Below are positions 1 to 8,400 of a stretch of 64,000 nucleotides of DNA, piece by piece. This DNA comes from Petrimonas sulfuriphila (lineage in GTDB: Bacteria; Bacteroidota; Bacteroidia; Bacteroidales; Dysgonomonadaceae), in contig CP073276.1 in NCBI GenBank assembly GCA_038561985.1, forward strand, positions 310,001 to 374,000, in the 5' to 3' direction. Every line of letters starts with the position of its first letter. The stretch's first letter is position 1. A model generated the notes under the pieces. The model had not been told where the DNA came from, ran no database searches, and worked only from the letters and a program-made list of their open reading frames with translations. A program made the position numbers and the translations under genes.

Positions 1-2
1 AA

Positions 3-266
3 AACGTATCAGAGGTGTTAATAGCTTCAGGAGGAGGAGCCCGGAGCCTTTTGTGGATGCAAATAAAGGCCGATATCCTCAATAAAGTTTTTATTGTACC
101 CGAATGCAGTGAATTGGCCTGCCAGGGAGCCGCATTGATCGGAGCGACAGGGAGTATCCAACAGGAAGAGAGGAAAGAGTCTTTCGGAAAACAGGCGAGA
201 TATGCTCAGCTGATAAACCCAAATCCAGCGGATGTAGAAAAATATAAATTGGAAAATAAATTATGA
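3..266 (+). CDS. FGGY-family carbohydrate kinase, C-terminal fragment (runs off the left edge)
   Basis: About 87 codons are visible; the reading frame is open to the window edge, so the start lies outside. The sequence carries the glycine-rich SGGGARS segment followed by W..I.AD, the signature of the C-terminal actin-like (ATPase) lobe of FGGY sugar kinases such as xylulo-, ribulo- and glycerol kinases, and then the QGAALIGA helix typical of that lobe. It would phosphorylate a sugar, ketose or polyol with ATP in the cytoplasm; the substrate cannot be told from this fragment. Its TGA overlaps the ATG of the next gene by 4 bp, so translation is probably coupled and the products act in one pathway with the SIS isomerase, the TIM-like isomerase and YjbQ. 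Confidence 0.85.
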   Translation, partial: NVSEVLIASGGGARSLLWMQIKADILNKVFIVPECSELACQGAALIGATGSIQQEERKESFGKQARYAQLINPNPADVEKYKLENKL

Positions 267-868
267 AAGAATTAACAGAAGATGCGATCCTGCAACGCGC
301 AATACAGTCCTTAAGGATTGAAAGCAAGGCCATTTCGGATATCATTGATTACCTGGACAAAGAGAGCTTTTTAAAAGCCGTTGAAGTATTGAGCAGCTGT
401 CCCAAGATAATAACCTGCGCCAGCGGGTCGTCCGGTATCGCAGCCAAAAAGTTCGCACACTCGTTGTGCTGCATCGAGAGAAACGCACAATTCCTGTCGC
501 CGGCGGAAGCCATCCACGGAGGAATGGGATGCATGAAAAAGGGAGATGCGGTAGTGATGGTCTCCCGGGGAGGAAAGACCGCCGAGCTGTTACCCATCAT
601 CGAGGTGTGCAATAAAAAAGAGGTGATCCTTATCGGGGTTACCGAGAACCTGGATGCTCCCCTGGCTAAAAATTCACAAATCGTTGTCCCCATGAAAATC
701 GAGAAGGAGAGTGACGGGTTGAATGTCATGGCAACGGCCAGCTTCGTAGCCACGATTGCCATTTTTGACGCCATGCTTGCCTCCATTATGGAAACCACCG
801 GGTATTCGTTGGAGCAGTTTGCCTTAATCCACCCGGGCGGCGCTGTCGGCAGCAGGCTTAACGGGTAA
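263..868 (+). CDS. SIS-domain sugar-phosphate isomerase (KdsD/GutQ-like, no CBS domains)
   Basis: This 201-residue protein is a single SIS (sugar isomerase) domain. SGSSG at about residues 54-58 and the SRGG segment near residue 100 match SIS phosphosugar-binding loops. HPGGAVG at residues 190-196 matches the C-terminal signature of arabinose-5-phosphate isomerases (KdsD, GutQ), which have two CBS domains after it; here the protein stops at that point. A ketose/aldose phosphate isomerase role is therefore likely. Because it sits in an operon with a kinase and a TIM-like isomerase, a catabolic substrate is more likely than KDO synthesis. The start overlaps the kinase stop (ATGA). A 6-phospho-3-hexuloisomerase-like role is an alternative. 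Confidence 0.8.
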   Translation: MKELTEDAILQRAIQSLRIESKAISDIIDYLDKESFLKAVEVLSSCPKIITCASGSSGIAAKKFAHSLCCIERNAQFLSPAEAIHGGMGCMKKGDAVVMVSRGGKTAELLPIIEVCNKKEVILIGVTENLDAPLAKNSQIVVPMKIEKESDGLNVMATASFVATIAIFDAMLASIMETTGYSLEQFALIHPGGAVGSRLNG

Positions 869-907
869 ATAGAGTATCTGAAACCAAAAATAAAATTACC
901 AAATAAT

Positions 908-1609
908 ATGTATAAGGGATTAACAATAAAACCGCCATTTTTTGAAATTGGGCCCAAAGCTTACATGTATGGGGAAAGGATGCTGAGGCTGGCAAAAGCG
1001 GCCGATGAAGCTTCCGTCAAGTACGATGTGAGAATAATTCTAACACTGCAACCGTCGGATATTTACCTGCTGGCCAGGGAGACGGAACACGTGCTCATTT
1101 TTGCTCAACACATGGATCCGGTCCCGATAGGCAGGGGAAACGGCTCCATCCTTCCAGAGGCGCTAAAAGCAGCCGGCGCTGTCGGTGTCATTCTCAACCA
1201 CGCCGAAAAACCGATGACCCTGGCTGATCTGTCCCGGGCAATTAGACGGGCGGATGAAGTGGGCCTGGTTTCAATGGTATGTGCCGACTCCATCCGGGAG
1301 GCAGAGGCAGTTGCCCATCTTTCTCCCAATATTATCGTGGCTGAACCCACGGAATTGATCGGCACGGGACAGACCAGCGACGAGGAGTACGTGATTGCAA
1401 CCACTTCGGCCATAAAAAAGGTAAACACGGAGATTCAGGTATTACAAGCAGCCGGAATCAAGAACGGGCAGGATGTTTACAGGACGATCAGGGCGGGGGC
1501 TGACGCCACGGGCACCACCAGCGGGATCATGAGAGCAGAGGATCCGGAGGCGATGCTGGATGAAATGATCGGTGCCGTTCGAAAAGCATGGGATGATTTA
1601 AATAAATAA
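908..1609 (+). CDS. Triosephosphate-isomerase family protein, archaeal-like, with altered active-site Asn
   Basis: The 233 residues read as a TIM barrel closest by eye to short archaeal-type triosephosphate isomerases: FAQH near 66, GSILPEA near 79-85, the catalytic-His loop ILNHAEK (His98), AEPTELIGTG with the catalytic Glu at 146, and AAGIKNGQDV then SGIMRAEDP as phosphate-binding loops. The lysine of the N-x-K motif is present (Lys17), but the preceding Asn is Gly15, and the strand-8 phosphate loop differs from the usual one. The fold and general chemistry (aldose/ketose phosphate isomerisation) are well supported. The substrate may not be a triose phosphate: EryH-type TIM homologues in erythritol and threitol pathways act on C4 phosphates beside FGGY kinases. 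It lies 39 bp after the SIS gene. Confidence 0.75.
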   Translation: MYKGLTIKPPFFEIGPKAYMYGERMLRLAKAADEASVKYDVRIILTLQPSDIYLLARETEHVLIFAQHMDPVPIGRGNGSILPEALKAAGAVGVILNHAEKPMTLADLSRAIRRADEVGLVSMVCADSIREAEAVAHLSPNIIVAEPTELIGTGQTSDEEYVIATTSAIKKVNTEIQVLQAAGIKNGQDVYRTIRAGADATGTTSGIMRAEDPEAMLDEMIGAVRKAWDDLNK

Positions 1610-1630
1610 TTGATTTACAAACTAACTAAG

Positions 1631-1637
1631 AAAGGAG
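1631..1637 (+). promoter_or_regulatory. Strong Shine-Dalgarno sequence for the YjbQ gene
   Basis: AAAGGAG lies 9 nt before the ATG at 1647. Most genes in this window have no recognisable Shine-Dalgarno sequence, so this one stands out and fixes the start. It suggests strong independent ribosome loading on the last gene of the operon. Confidence 0.6.
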
Positions 1638-1646
1638 ATTAAAAAA

Positions 1647-2147
1647 ATGAAACTTTACAGGGGAACAATTGACCTTCAGTCAAAAGATCACAGGCCGGAT
1701 TTTCACAACGTGACGGACGAAGTAAAAAGAATTGTGAATGAATCCGGCGTTCAGAACGGCATTTGTGTCGTTTATTCGCACCACACCACCTGCTCGGTGA
1801 TGACGCAGGAATGTTCGCACGACCTCAATTTTTTCGGCAGGGAATACCTGCAACAGGATTTGAACAACATCATGGAGAAGCTGGTACCGACATGCAGAAC
1901 CGAAGGGCAATACTTGCATCCGGGTCCGGAGCACATTAAGTTTGCGCTTACCTTCCCGGACGAAGAACCGAAAGGCAGCCTTAACACTGACGCCCACTTA
2001 CGTTCCGTGTTTTTCGGGCGTTCCGAAACCATACCTCTGGTTGACGGAAAGCTCTCGTTGGGCGATTTTGGGTTCATTTACTTTGTGGACTGGGACCAGA
2101 TCCGTGAAAGAAAAAGAGTCTGTGAAGTACAAATTATCGGGGAATAG
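1647..2147 (+). CDS. YjbQ/UPF0047 family protein (secondary thiamine-phosphate synthase enzyme)
   Basis: This 166-residue single-domain protein contains the family signature SHHTTCS (residues 44-50), PGPEH near 91 and a late LGDFGFIYFVD strand. UPF0047 proteins form small trimeric beta sandwiches with a conserved His cluster; E. coli YjbQ has a weak thiamine-phosphate synthase side activity, but the physiological role is unresolved. It is the last gene of the kinase-SIS-TIM operon, 37 bp after the TIM-like gene, which points to sugar-phosphate metabolism rather than thiamine synthesis. No thiamine gene or THI-box is visible nearby. Confidence 0.85.
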   Translation: MKLYRGTIDLQSKDHRPDFHNVTDEVKRIVNESGVQNGICVVYSHHTTCSVMTQECSHDLNFFGREYLQQDLNNIMEKLVPTCRTEGQYLHPGPEHIKFALTFPDEEPKGSLNTDAHLRSVFFGRSETIPLVDGKLSLGDFGFIYFVDWDQIRERKRVCEVQIIGE

Positions 2148-2467
2148 GATCAAACAGCTTACAGAAGATTTCAAAAGCAATCTGACGTACCCACAAAAGG
2201 AACATGACAAGACTTGTTCGGAGATTTCTCATTGTCAAGTACATGTTTTAGTTGGTCGTTCGGAGGGCGAATGAGTTGATCCGGAAAAGCCTCTACCAAT
2301 GGGCAGGTGATATCACCTGCTCCATTGGTATATAAAGTTGCCTGTGCGAAAACCGGTAAAAAAATTTGTCCGTTATCCGATCATTTCATAAACTATTATG
2401 CCCATCTGATCAGGAATCAATATGCAGAACCTAAATTTATTAAACTTTAAACGATTTTTTTTCAGAT
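2148..2467. other. Intergenic region after the sugar operon
   Basis: This 320 bp stretch has no supportable gene: open frames in it are short and shadow the YjbQ end. It holds the long palindrome at 2294-2330 and an AT-rich stretch (2380-2467) that probably carries the promoter of the next gene, although no clean TAnnTTTG box is visible. Confidence 0.6.
2294..2330. terminator. Long near-perfect palindrome, probable transcription terminator of the sugar operon
   Basis: A 37 bp inverted repeat (arms TACCAATGG.GCAGGTGAT and its complement, one mismatch/offset in the middle of the arm) can form a hairpin of about 17 bp. It lies about 150 bp after YjbQ. There is no T-tract, so it could equally be a dimeric protein-binding site. 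Confidence 0.5.
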
Positions 2468-3517
2468 ATGAAATATAGAATAATCTCAATTACATTGTTA
2501 TTTTTCTCTCTCATACTGTTAAGTATCTCTTGCAGCAGTAACGAAACTACAATTTCGAAGGACACTTTCCGCGGAGTAGTTCTGTATCCAAGTGATATAC
2601 GGTCACTCGAATCGGACAAACTTATTGATATTTTGGAAAGGGCGAAAATTAACCTGATAGGGCTACACTCCAACACCCTGACTGAGAATTTGGATAGTTT
2701 GAAAATATTTCTCAAAAGTCCAAATGGGCAATTATTGATTGACTTGTGCAAAAAAAATAAAATTGAGGTGGAATATGAGTGCCATGTACTACAGGAGATT
2801 CTTCCCCGTTCCTTATTTAACAACCATCCCGAATATTTTCGTGTGGATACAAATGGAGTAAGAAGGGGCGATCTCAATATGTGTTTTTCCTCTGAGGAGG
2901 CATGGTTTGTTGTTGAAAGAAATACAACGGAACTACTCAAATGGATCCAACCGACTACTAACCGCTATTTCTTTTGGATTGATGACTCATACGACGGATT
3001 TTGCCATTGTGATAAATGTAACCTTTATTCACCAAGTGATCAGGCACTGTTATACGAAAACAGAATGTTGAAGATTATCCAGAAAGTGAATCCTAAGGCT
3101 AGTTTAGCTCATTTAGCCTATGCGAGTACATTGGAAGCACCGAAAACAATAAAACCAAAAGAAGGAATATTTCTCGAATTTGCCCCTATCGGCCGAAACT
3201 ATGAAGATTCTTTGTCTTCCAAACAGCACAAAGCATTAAAAAAGAATTTGGAAATCTTTCCGAAAAGAACAGCACATGTATTGGAGTATTGGCTGGATGC
3301 CTCCATGTTTTCTGGTTGGGACAGAAATAAATGGAACAAAGTTCCTTGGAATGCCAATTATTGCAAGCGGGATATTGAATTGTACCGGAGTTTGGGGATA
3401 TGTTCTTTTACAACATTTGCCACATGGATGCTTCATCAACACTACTTTGAACTGTATGGACAGGATGAAACGGTTGAAATATTAAAAGAATACGGGTCTT
3501 TGTTAAATGGGGACTAA
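2468..3517 (+). CDS. DUF4838-type lipoprotein (glycoside-hydrolase-like)
   Basis: This 349-residue protein has a signal peptide ending LLSISC with a lipidation Cys at about 22, so it is anchored in the outer or inner membrane. The body resembles DUF4838: HPEYF near 120, a Trp/Asp stretch before the C-H-C-D-K-C metal-like knuckle (residues 179-184), and SLAHLAYA near 215. DUF4838 domains are TIM-barrel-like and usually follow a GH20-like N-terminal domain, which is absent here, so this is a short stand-alone version. Its function is unknown; degradation or binding of a glycan is plausible from family context. It is followed after 30 bp by a CBM9-like lipoprotein, probably co-transcribed. Base composition is clearly more AT-rich than its flanks. 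Confidence 0.65.
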   Translation: MKYRIISITLLFFSLILLSISCSSNETTISKDTFRGVVLYPSDIRSLESDKLIDILERAKINLIGLHSNTLTENLDSLKIFLKSPNGQLLIDLCKKNKIEVEYECHVLQEILPRSLFNNHPEYFRVDTNGVRRGDLNMCFSSEEAWFVVERNTTELLKWIQPTTNRYFFWIDDSYDGFCHCDKCNLYSPSDQALLYENRMLKIIQKVNPKASLAHLAYASTLEAPKTIKPKEGIFLEFAPIGRNYEDSLSSKQHKALKKNLEIFPKRTAHVLEYWLDASMFSGWDRNKWNKVPWNANYCKRDIELYRSLGICSFTTFATWMLHQHYFELYGQDETVEILKEYGSLLNGD

Positions 3518-3547
3518 AACGAGTGCTAATGTAATTCCGTTAAAAAG

Positions 3548-4243
3548 ATGCGAAACGTTAATTTTTTGGTCAGTCTGATTGTTATGTTTTTGTCGGGTGA
3601 AGGATGTCGACTCAAACAACCCGATACATTTCTTATTGAATACCACACATCCGAAATTCAGATTGACGGGGATATCGATGGAATGGAATGGAGCCGCTCA
3701 ACTACCTTAACTGATTTGTATTCTCCCTGGGCACCGGCAGAACGAGACAGTACAATTTTTCGTTGTTTTTTCTCTCAAAAATATTTTAATTTTTGTTTCG
3801 AGGTTATCGATAGAACCCTGACGGTTTTGGAATATACGGATGAAATAACTGTTGCGAAAGGGGATCGGGTTGAATTGTTTTTTAGTCCTTCTTCCAAACT
3901 ATCCTCCTACTATTGTTTGGAAATAAATCCAAATGGGTATATTCTGGATTATAAAGCGCAGTTGTATCGTAAATTCAACTATTTGTGGAATTTTAATCAT
4001 CGTGATATTGTTGGTAAGATCACGTCAACCGGCTATGTTGTGGAGGGACGCATCTCATTATCAGAATTAAAAAAAATAGATATCGATCTTGATAAGGTTT
4101 TTTGTTTAGGCATCTTCAGGGCTGATTTTACAGGAGAAAATGAAAATTCCGTAATTTGGTACTCTTGGTTAAATCCCCATACAAAAGATCCGGATTTTCA
4201 TATTCCTTCAGCATTTGGAAAATGTAAAATGAAACAGCTATGA
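3548..4243 (+). CDS. CBM9-like carbohydrate-binding lipoprotein
   Basis: This 231-residue protein starts with a hydrophobic leader and a Cys at residue 20 (a loose lipobox, as often in Bacteroidota). IQIDGDIDGMEWSRS (about 37-51) is the opening of the CBM9-like fold, followed by VAKGDRVELFFSP and LEINPNGYILD, the typical second half of family-9-like carbohydrate-binding modules seen in sugar-binding surface proteins. No catalytic domain is present. It probably binds a glycan at the cell surface together with the DUF4838 lipoprotein 30 bp upstream. AT-rich like its partner. Confidence 0.65.
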   Translation: MRNVNFLVSLIVMFLSGEGCRLKQPDTFLIEYHTSEIQIDGDIDGMEWSRSTTLTDLYSPWAPAERDSTIFRCFFSQKYFNFCFEVIDRTLTVLEYTDEITVAKGDRVELFFSPSSKLSSYYCLEINPNGYILDYKAQLYRKFNYLWNFNHRDIVGKITSTGYVVEGRISLSELKKIDIDLDKVFCLGIFRADFTGENENSVIWYSWLNPHTKDPDFHIPSAFGKCKMKQL

Positions 4244-4291
4244 CCTATTTTTAAAGGCCCAAGCACAGTCAAGTTTTTTTAAATCCGAATT

Positions 4292-4309
4292 CTTTCTTTG
4301 TGAAGAAAG
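4292..4309. other. Small hairpin after the CBM9-like gene
   Basis: CTTTCTT and AAGAAAG flank a 4 nt loop about 50 bp after the CBM9-like stop. It is short and AT-rich; it could mark the end of the lipoprotein transcript but is weak evidence. Confidence 0.25.
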
Positions 4310-4373
4310 TACCAAAACCTGAGAAAATTGTTTTATTTTTACCGCAAAAAATTATATTCATTCAAACAGCTTT

Positions 4374-4943
4374 ATGACAGAAAAGGAAAAAATGATTCGT
4401 GGAGAATTGTATATGGGTTCAGGTGCTGAATTATCCGGAGAACATTTGAATTCTGTACGATTATGCAGGGAGTACAACGCAATCGATCCCGTCGAAAAAG
4501 GGAAGAGATCCGAGATATTGAAGGAACTTTGTCCGGTGCAAGGAGACAATGTACATATTGAAGGGCCTTTTTTCTGCGACTACGGATATAACATCCACTT
4601 CGGAAACAACGTCTACATCAATTATAACTGCACAATACTCGACGTGACAACTGTAACTATCGGTAACGATGTACTGATAGGTCCTTCTGTAGAAATATAT
4701 ACAGCTGCACATCCGGTTCAATGGAAGCAGAGAGCTACGAGAATTGAATTTGGGAAACCTGTCTTCATCGGAAATAATGTGTGGATTGGAGGAAACACAA
4801 CCATCTGCCCGGGGGTCAGCATAGGTAACAGAACAATTATCGGTGCAGGGAGCGTAGTAACTAAAGATATACCTGACGATGTAATAGCGGCTGGGAATCC
4901 CGCAAGGATAATAAAACGGCTGGATACCGAATATTCACTGTAG
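4374..4943 (+). CDS. Sugar O-acetyltransferase, maltose/galactoside acetyltransferase family
   Basis: The 189 residues begin with the conserved TEKEKM.RGELY helix of Maa/LacA/NodL enzymes and continue with left-handed beta-helix hexapeptide repeats (about 58-175). Catalytic His113 sits in TAAHP, and the C-terminal VVTKDIPDDVIAAGNPAR is the standard end of the family. It would transfer acetyl from acetyl-CoA to a sugar hydroxyl in the cytoplasm. The start at 4374 keeps the complete N-terminal helix. It is 130 bp from the lipoprotein pair and may be an independent unit. Confidence 0.9.
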   Translation: MTEKEKMIRGELYMGSGAELSGEHLNSVRLCREYNAIDPVEKGKRSEILKELCPVQGDNVHIEGPFFCDYGYNIHFGNNVYINYNCTILDVTTVTIGNDVLIGPSVEIYTAAHPVQWKQRATRIEFGKPVFIGNNVWIGGNTTICPGVSIGNRTIIGAGSVVTKDIPDDVIAAGNPARIIKRLDTEYSL

Positions 4944-5174
4944 CTAAAAATGCATGCGATAGCGTACTGATAATCATAAAGAAGAAAATAATGTTTTGTT
5001 TATTGTTTGTGGCATTCTGTTTGAAAGGACAGTCATAAACTCCGTCAACCCTTGAAATTCCCGGGGAGGGAACTACACAAAAGGCTGGTTTTCTCCTATT
5101 TCGCTGAGTTTGGAGATCCGCTGAAAGATCCCGAAGTATCCTCTTACTCCGATTTTCTACTGCTACGTATCGCA

Positions 5175-5213
5175 CAGGAAGCAGGAAGCAGGAAGCAGGA
5201 AGCAGGAAGCAGG
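5175..5213. repeat. Perfect heptanucleotide tandem repeat (CAGGAAG, 5.6 copies)
   Basis: Five perfect copies of CAGGAAG followed by CAGG. It is the cleanest member of a set of 7-8 nt arrays found at gene junctions in this window. A 7 nt unit shifts frame with every copy, so length changes here would be neutral only outside genes. Confidence 0.95.
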
Positions 5214-5356
5214 CAGAATGCGAAAGACGCAAATATTCAGGTTAATACATCCTGGGAACTTGGTTCTGTCCCCGTAATACCGGCTTACAGAACATGTCAG
5301 GAACTTGTCGAACGAATCCACCGGGGACAGCCAACAACAAATTCACCACGGTCGGT

Positions 5357-5390
5357 ATTCCTTAACCACACCTTAATGTAGTTAAGGAAT
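5357..5390 (-). terminator. Inverted repeat downstream of the GH106 gene
   Basis: ATTCCTTAAC and its perfect complement flank a 14 nt loop, 33 bp after the GH106 stop on the - strand. It is a candidate terminator for the long - strand run. There is no T-tract. Confidence 0.45.
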
Positions 5391-5422
5391 GAAAAGGACA
5401 AACTCGCCCCGAGTCCGTAAAT

Positions 5423-8400
5423 TCATTCATATACCGACATCAACACCGGACCGATAAGTCCGGCCCGCGGCTCACCCCGGTACGGTGTAGGGATAGTCTG
5501 ATAGTGGTTAGACAGGGTACTGTACACCAGTACCTCGATATCGTTCTTACCATCTTTCACCAGTCCGGTAATGTCCAACTCATAGGGAGGGCTGATCAAC
5601 ACGCCAGCTGACTGCCCGTTAACTGTCACCTCGCAGGTAGCCACCACCTCTCCCAGTTTCAGCATGATCTGCTTTGCCCCCGCGGTGTTATTCAGTTCGT
5701 ACGATTGACGGTAACGGATCCCTCCGGAATAGTATCGTAACGCTCCCTCCTGTGACCAGTCTCCGCTCTTCATAAGTCCCGTTGAAGTTTTCAGTGTCAC
5801 CGGTTCCCGCACCACAGCCGTACCCTGGTAACCTTTTTCCGCACGCACCGTGAAGGCAACCGTTGCTGTTCGCTCTTTCTTCTTCCTGAGTGTCACCCGA
5901 TAACGGTTCATACCTCTTTTACCGGGTGTACGAAGGATCTGACTCCGTGCGGCCTTCTCTCCATCGATCCAGAGGTCCGTCAGTTCACCCTGCAACACCA
6001 GAGTCATCTCCTCCAGACCCGGTACTGCGTCAAAGCGGAAGTTCCACCGGTTGCGGGTACCGCCGTAAGGGTCAAACAGCAGGTGTTTGCCTGTAACCCA
6101 GCGCGACGACACCTCATCGGCATAAGGGGATGGTTTCTCCGGCAGAGGTGTCTTCTCCGGAAAGAAGAGCACCATTCCGCGCAGACGCGTGTCGTTATAC
6201 AAACCCGTGCGGGGCTTATAATCTAACTGCTCCGACCGGTCGTATTGCACCTCCAAAGCATGCCATCCCTTCTTCAGGTGGACCGTCTCTTTCACCTCCA
6301 GTCCATTGACATGTATCCATTGGGGTAATACCCCGTCTGATTCTATCCTGTAAACCCCACCTTTCGGGGCATAGACATACGTCCTAAAGCGCTGATTTTT
6401 CCCTTTGTCTAATATAAAGAAACGATCATCCACCTTCCCTTTCAGGCCATGGTATCCCTGTGCACCCGGATTGTCCCAAACACCATACTGCCAGGAGAAG
6501 GAGACCGGTGTCCAAGCGGTACCGTCGGCCTGGGTCATGAGTTGTGGGCCATAGCCGTAAATACCCTCCTCCCAATTGGCATCATTATAGTCCGGTTGCA
6601 TCCAGTTGCCTGGCATCCCGTTGTCCGGGGCATAGCGGAACGAGCGGGCCTCCGCTCCTATCATACCGTCGAAAGCCGGAAAGCGGTAGTCTCCCCACTT
6701 GTTCTGAAGTGTAGGCAGCAACTCCGTCACCCATTCCCGCCCTAACGGTATCTCGTAACTAAGCCGGAGGGCTGTGCGGCCCTCATCCGCCATCAGTGGT
6801 TCGCCCGGAGAGAAAACAATCAGGTAGGAGTTACCCGTCTCTCTGTTCATCCGGATGCGAGTGCCGGCCTTATCCTGAGACAACACGGGACTGGCTTGTG
6901 CGGTACCGCTGTGGGCATCCCACAGCTCCACACGACCCGTAGCCCGGAAGAAGCATTCGCTCCCCTTCTCCACATCCTTCACCATATAAATATCCTTGTT
7001 ACCCACCCTGCGATGCAGTACCTTGCCCCCATCCGGCCCAGGCTGGAAGTCGGGAGTAATAAGCCCCGCAACCTGTCGTTCCGGCGCTTCGGGGATATAC
7101 CAACCCACACCGCCGGCAGCATTCACCTGTTTCTTTGCCGGCTTACCCGCAGCTACCTCGGTTGCAGTAAGGCCAAATAGCTCACGCAGTATCGCCTCTA
7201 CCTCGGGGTCCTTCTCTCCTTTTGCAGAAGTGGCCCTCGGCAGGCGACCCATAGCTAGCACAATCCCTCCGGCGCGGTAAAACGCCAGCGCCCGGGTAAG
7301 GGATGAGTGGTGCATAGCCTCCATATCGGCCAAAATAAGCACTTTGTACCGTTCGTCCGCCATCCTCAGTTCACGCTCCTCAATACTCGCATCCCTCAAC
7401 GAGCGAAAATCCACAAAATCAAAATCCAGTCCGCTGTTGCTCAGCCTTAGGGCCAGATCAAACACCCCGTCGGGTTTCGTACCGGGATAAGCCTGTATCG
7501 TCTCCGTTGGATACACTAGCGCAATATCACAAACATGAGAGCCCTGGCTCAGAATGAAACTCATCCGTTCGGTATAGTCTAGCCACCTTTTCATGTGAGG
7601 CCAGTAAGGCATTCGGAAATGAAAGTCGGGCGGCGCCCACTCCCACCATCCCCCGTGTGTGGAATAGTACAAGCCGTGCATGCACACCAGGTTTCCTCCG
7701 GCAACGAAGTGGTGGTCAATCTGATCGGTAAGCCAGGCTCCTGAACTGCCCCATCCCATACTGTGGAACGCCTCCAGCCAGGTACGAGGACGGCTGTAGA
7801 GGTGAGCGATGGAACTGGAAATTTTTGTTTCGAGGAAGCTCGATCCCCTTGCGGGAGCGTCGTTCCCGGGAGCGGTGAACCACGACATGGCCCGGAAGTA
7901 GTCTATGTATGCCATTGGGTCCTTGCCCCGGCTCAGATTGTCGCAACCGTACATCAATCCTCTGTCGGCATGCCACTGATAGATAGGCTTGTAGTAACGT
8001 TCTTCGGAAAGATCCATCAATACCTCGCAATAATCCATTCGTACGCGAGGAGTGACCGGACCTATGGATTCTTTTAAAGCGGGCAGATAGGGAACGATGT
8101 CATATCCTTTTCTGCGGATAAACTCCTCGCTGAAATCATCCGACCAGGTGAGCATGTGGATCGGATATGCGAGTTCATCCTGAAAAAAATAGTTCATCCC
8201 CGCGCGGCCCGCATCATCCATCCTCTCCTCAAAGCGATTGAAATATACATCCAATAATTTGTTGCCATGTTCGGGATGAATCACATAACCCGGTGCTGTA
8301 GTAATGGTGTAAATGCGACTGATTCCCTTGCCGGGAGCCCTCCATCGTATACGGCCGTCTGTCACGCTGTCTGTAAGTACTATTTTACCCGGCCATACTA

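Larger units (their letters stand above)
4944..5422. other. Gene-free region with a heptamer array and an inverted repeat
   Basis: This 479 bp stretch between convergent genes contains two overlapping open frames of about 110-120 codons, one on each strand, neither of which I recognise. Both run through the heptamer array and have no start context, so I do not call either a gene. It holds the tandem repeat at 5175-5213 and the inverted repeat at 5357-5390. Confidence 0.55.

Noticed and set aside
1942-2274. 110-codon + strand frame overlapping YjbQ
   Set aside because: It is mostly a frame shadow of the well-supported YjbQ gene and has no own features.
5052-5381. 109-codon frame containing EAGSRKQEAGSR-type repeats
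   Set aside because: The repeat is a product of the CAGGAAG array, there is no start context and no family match.
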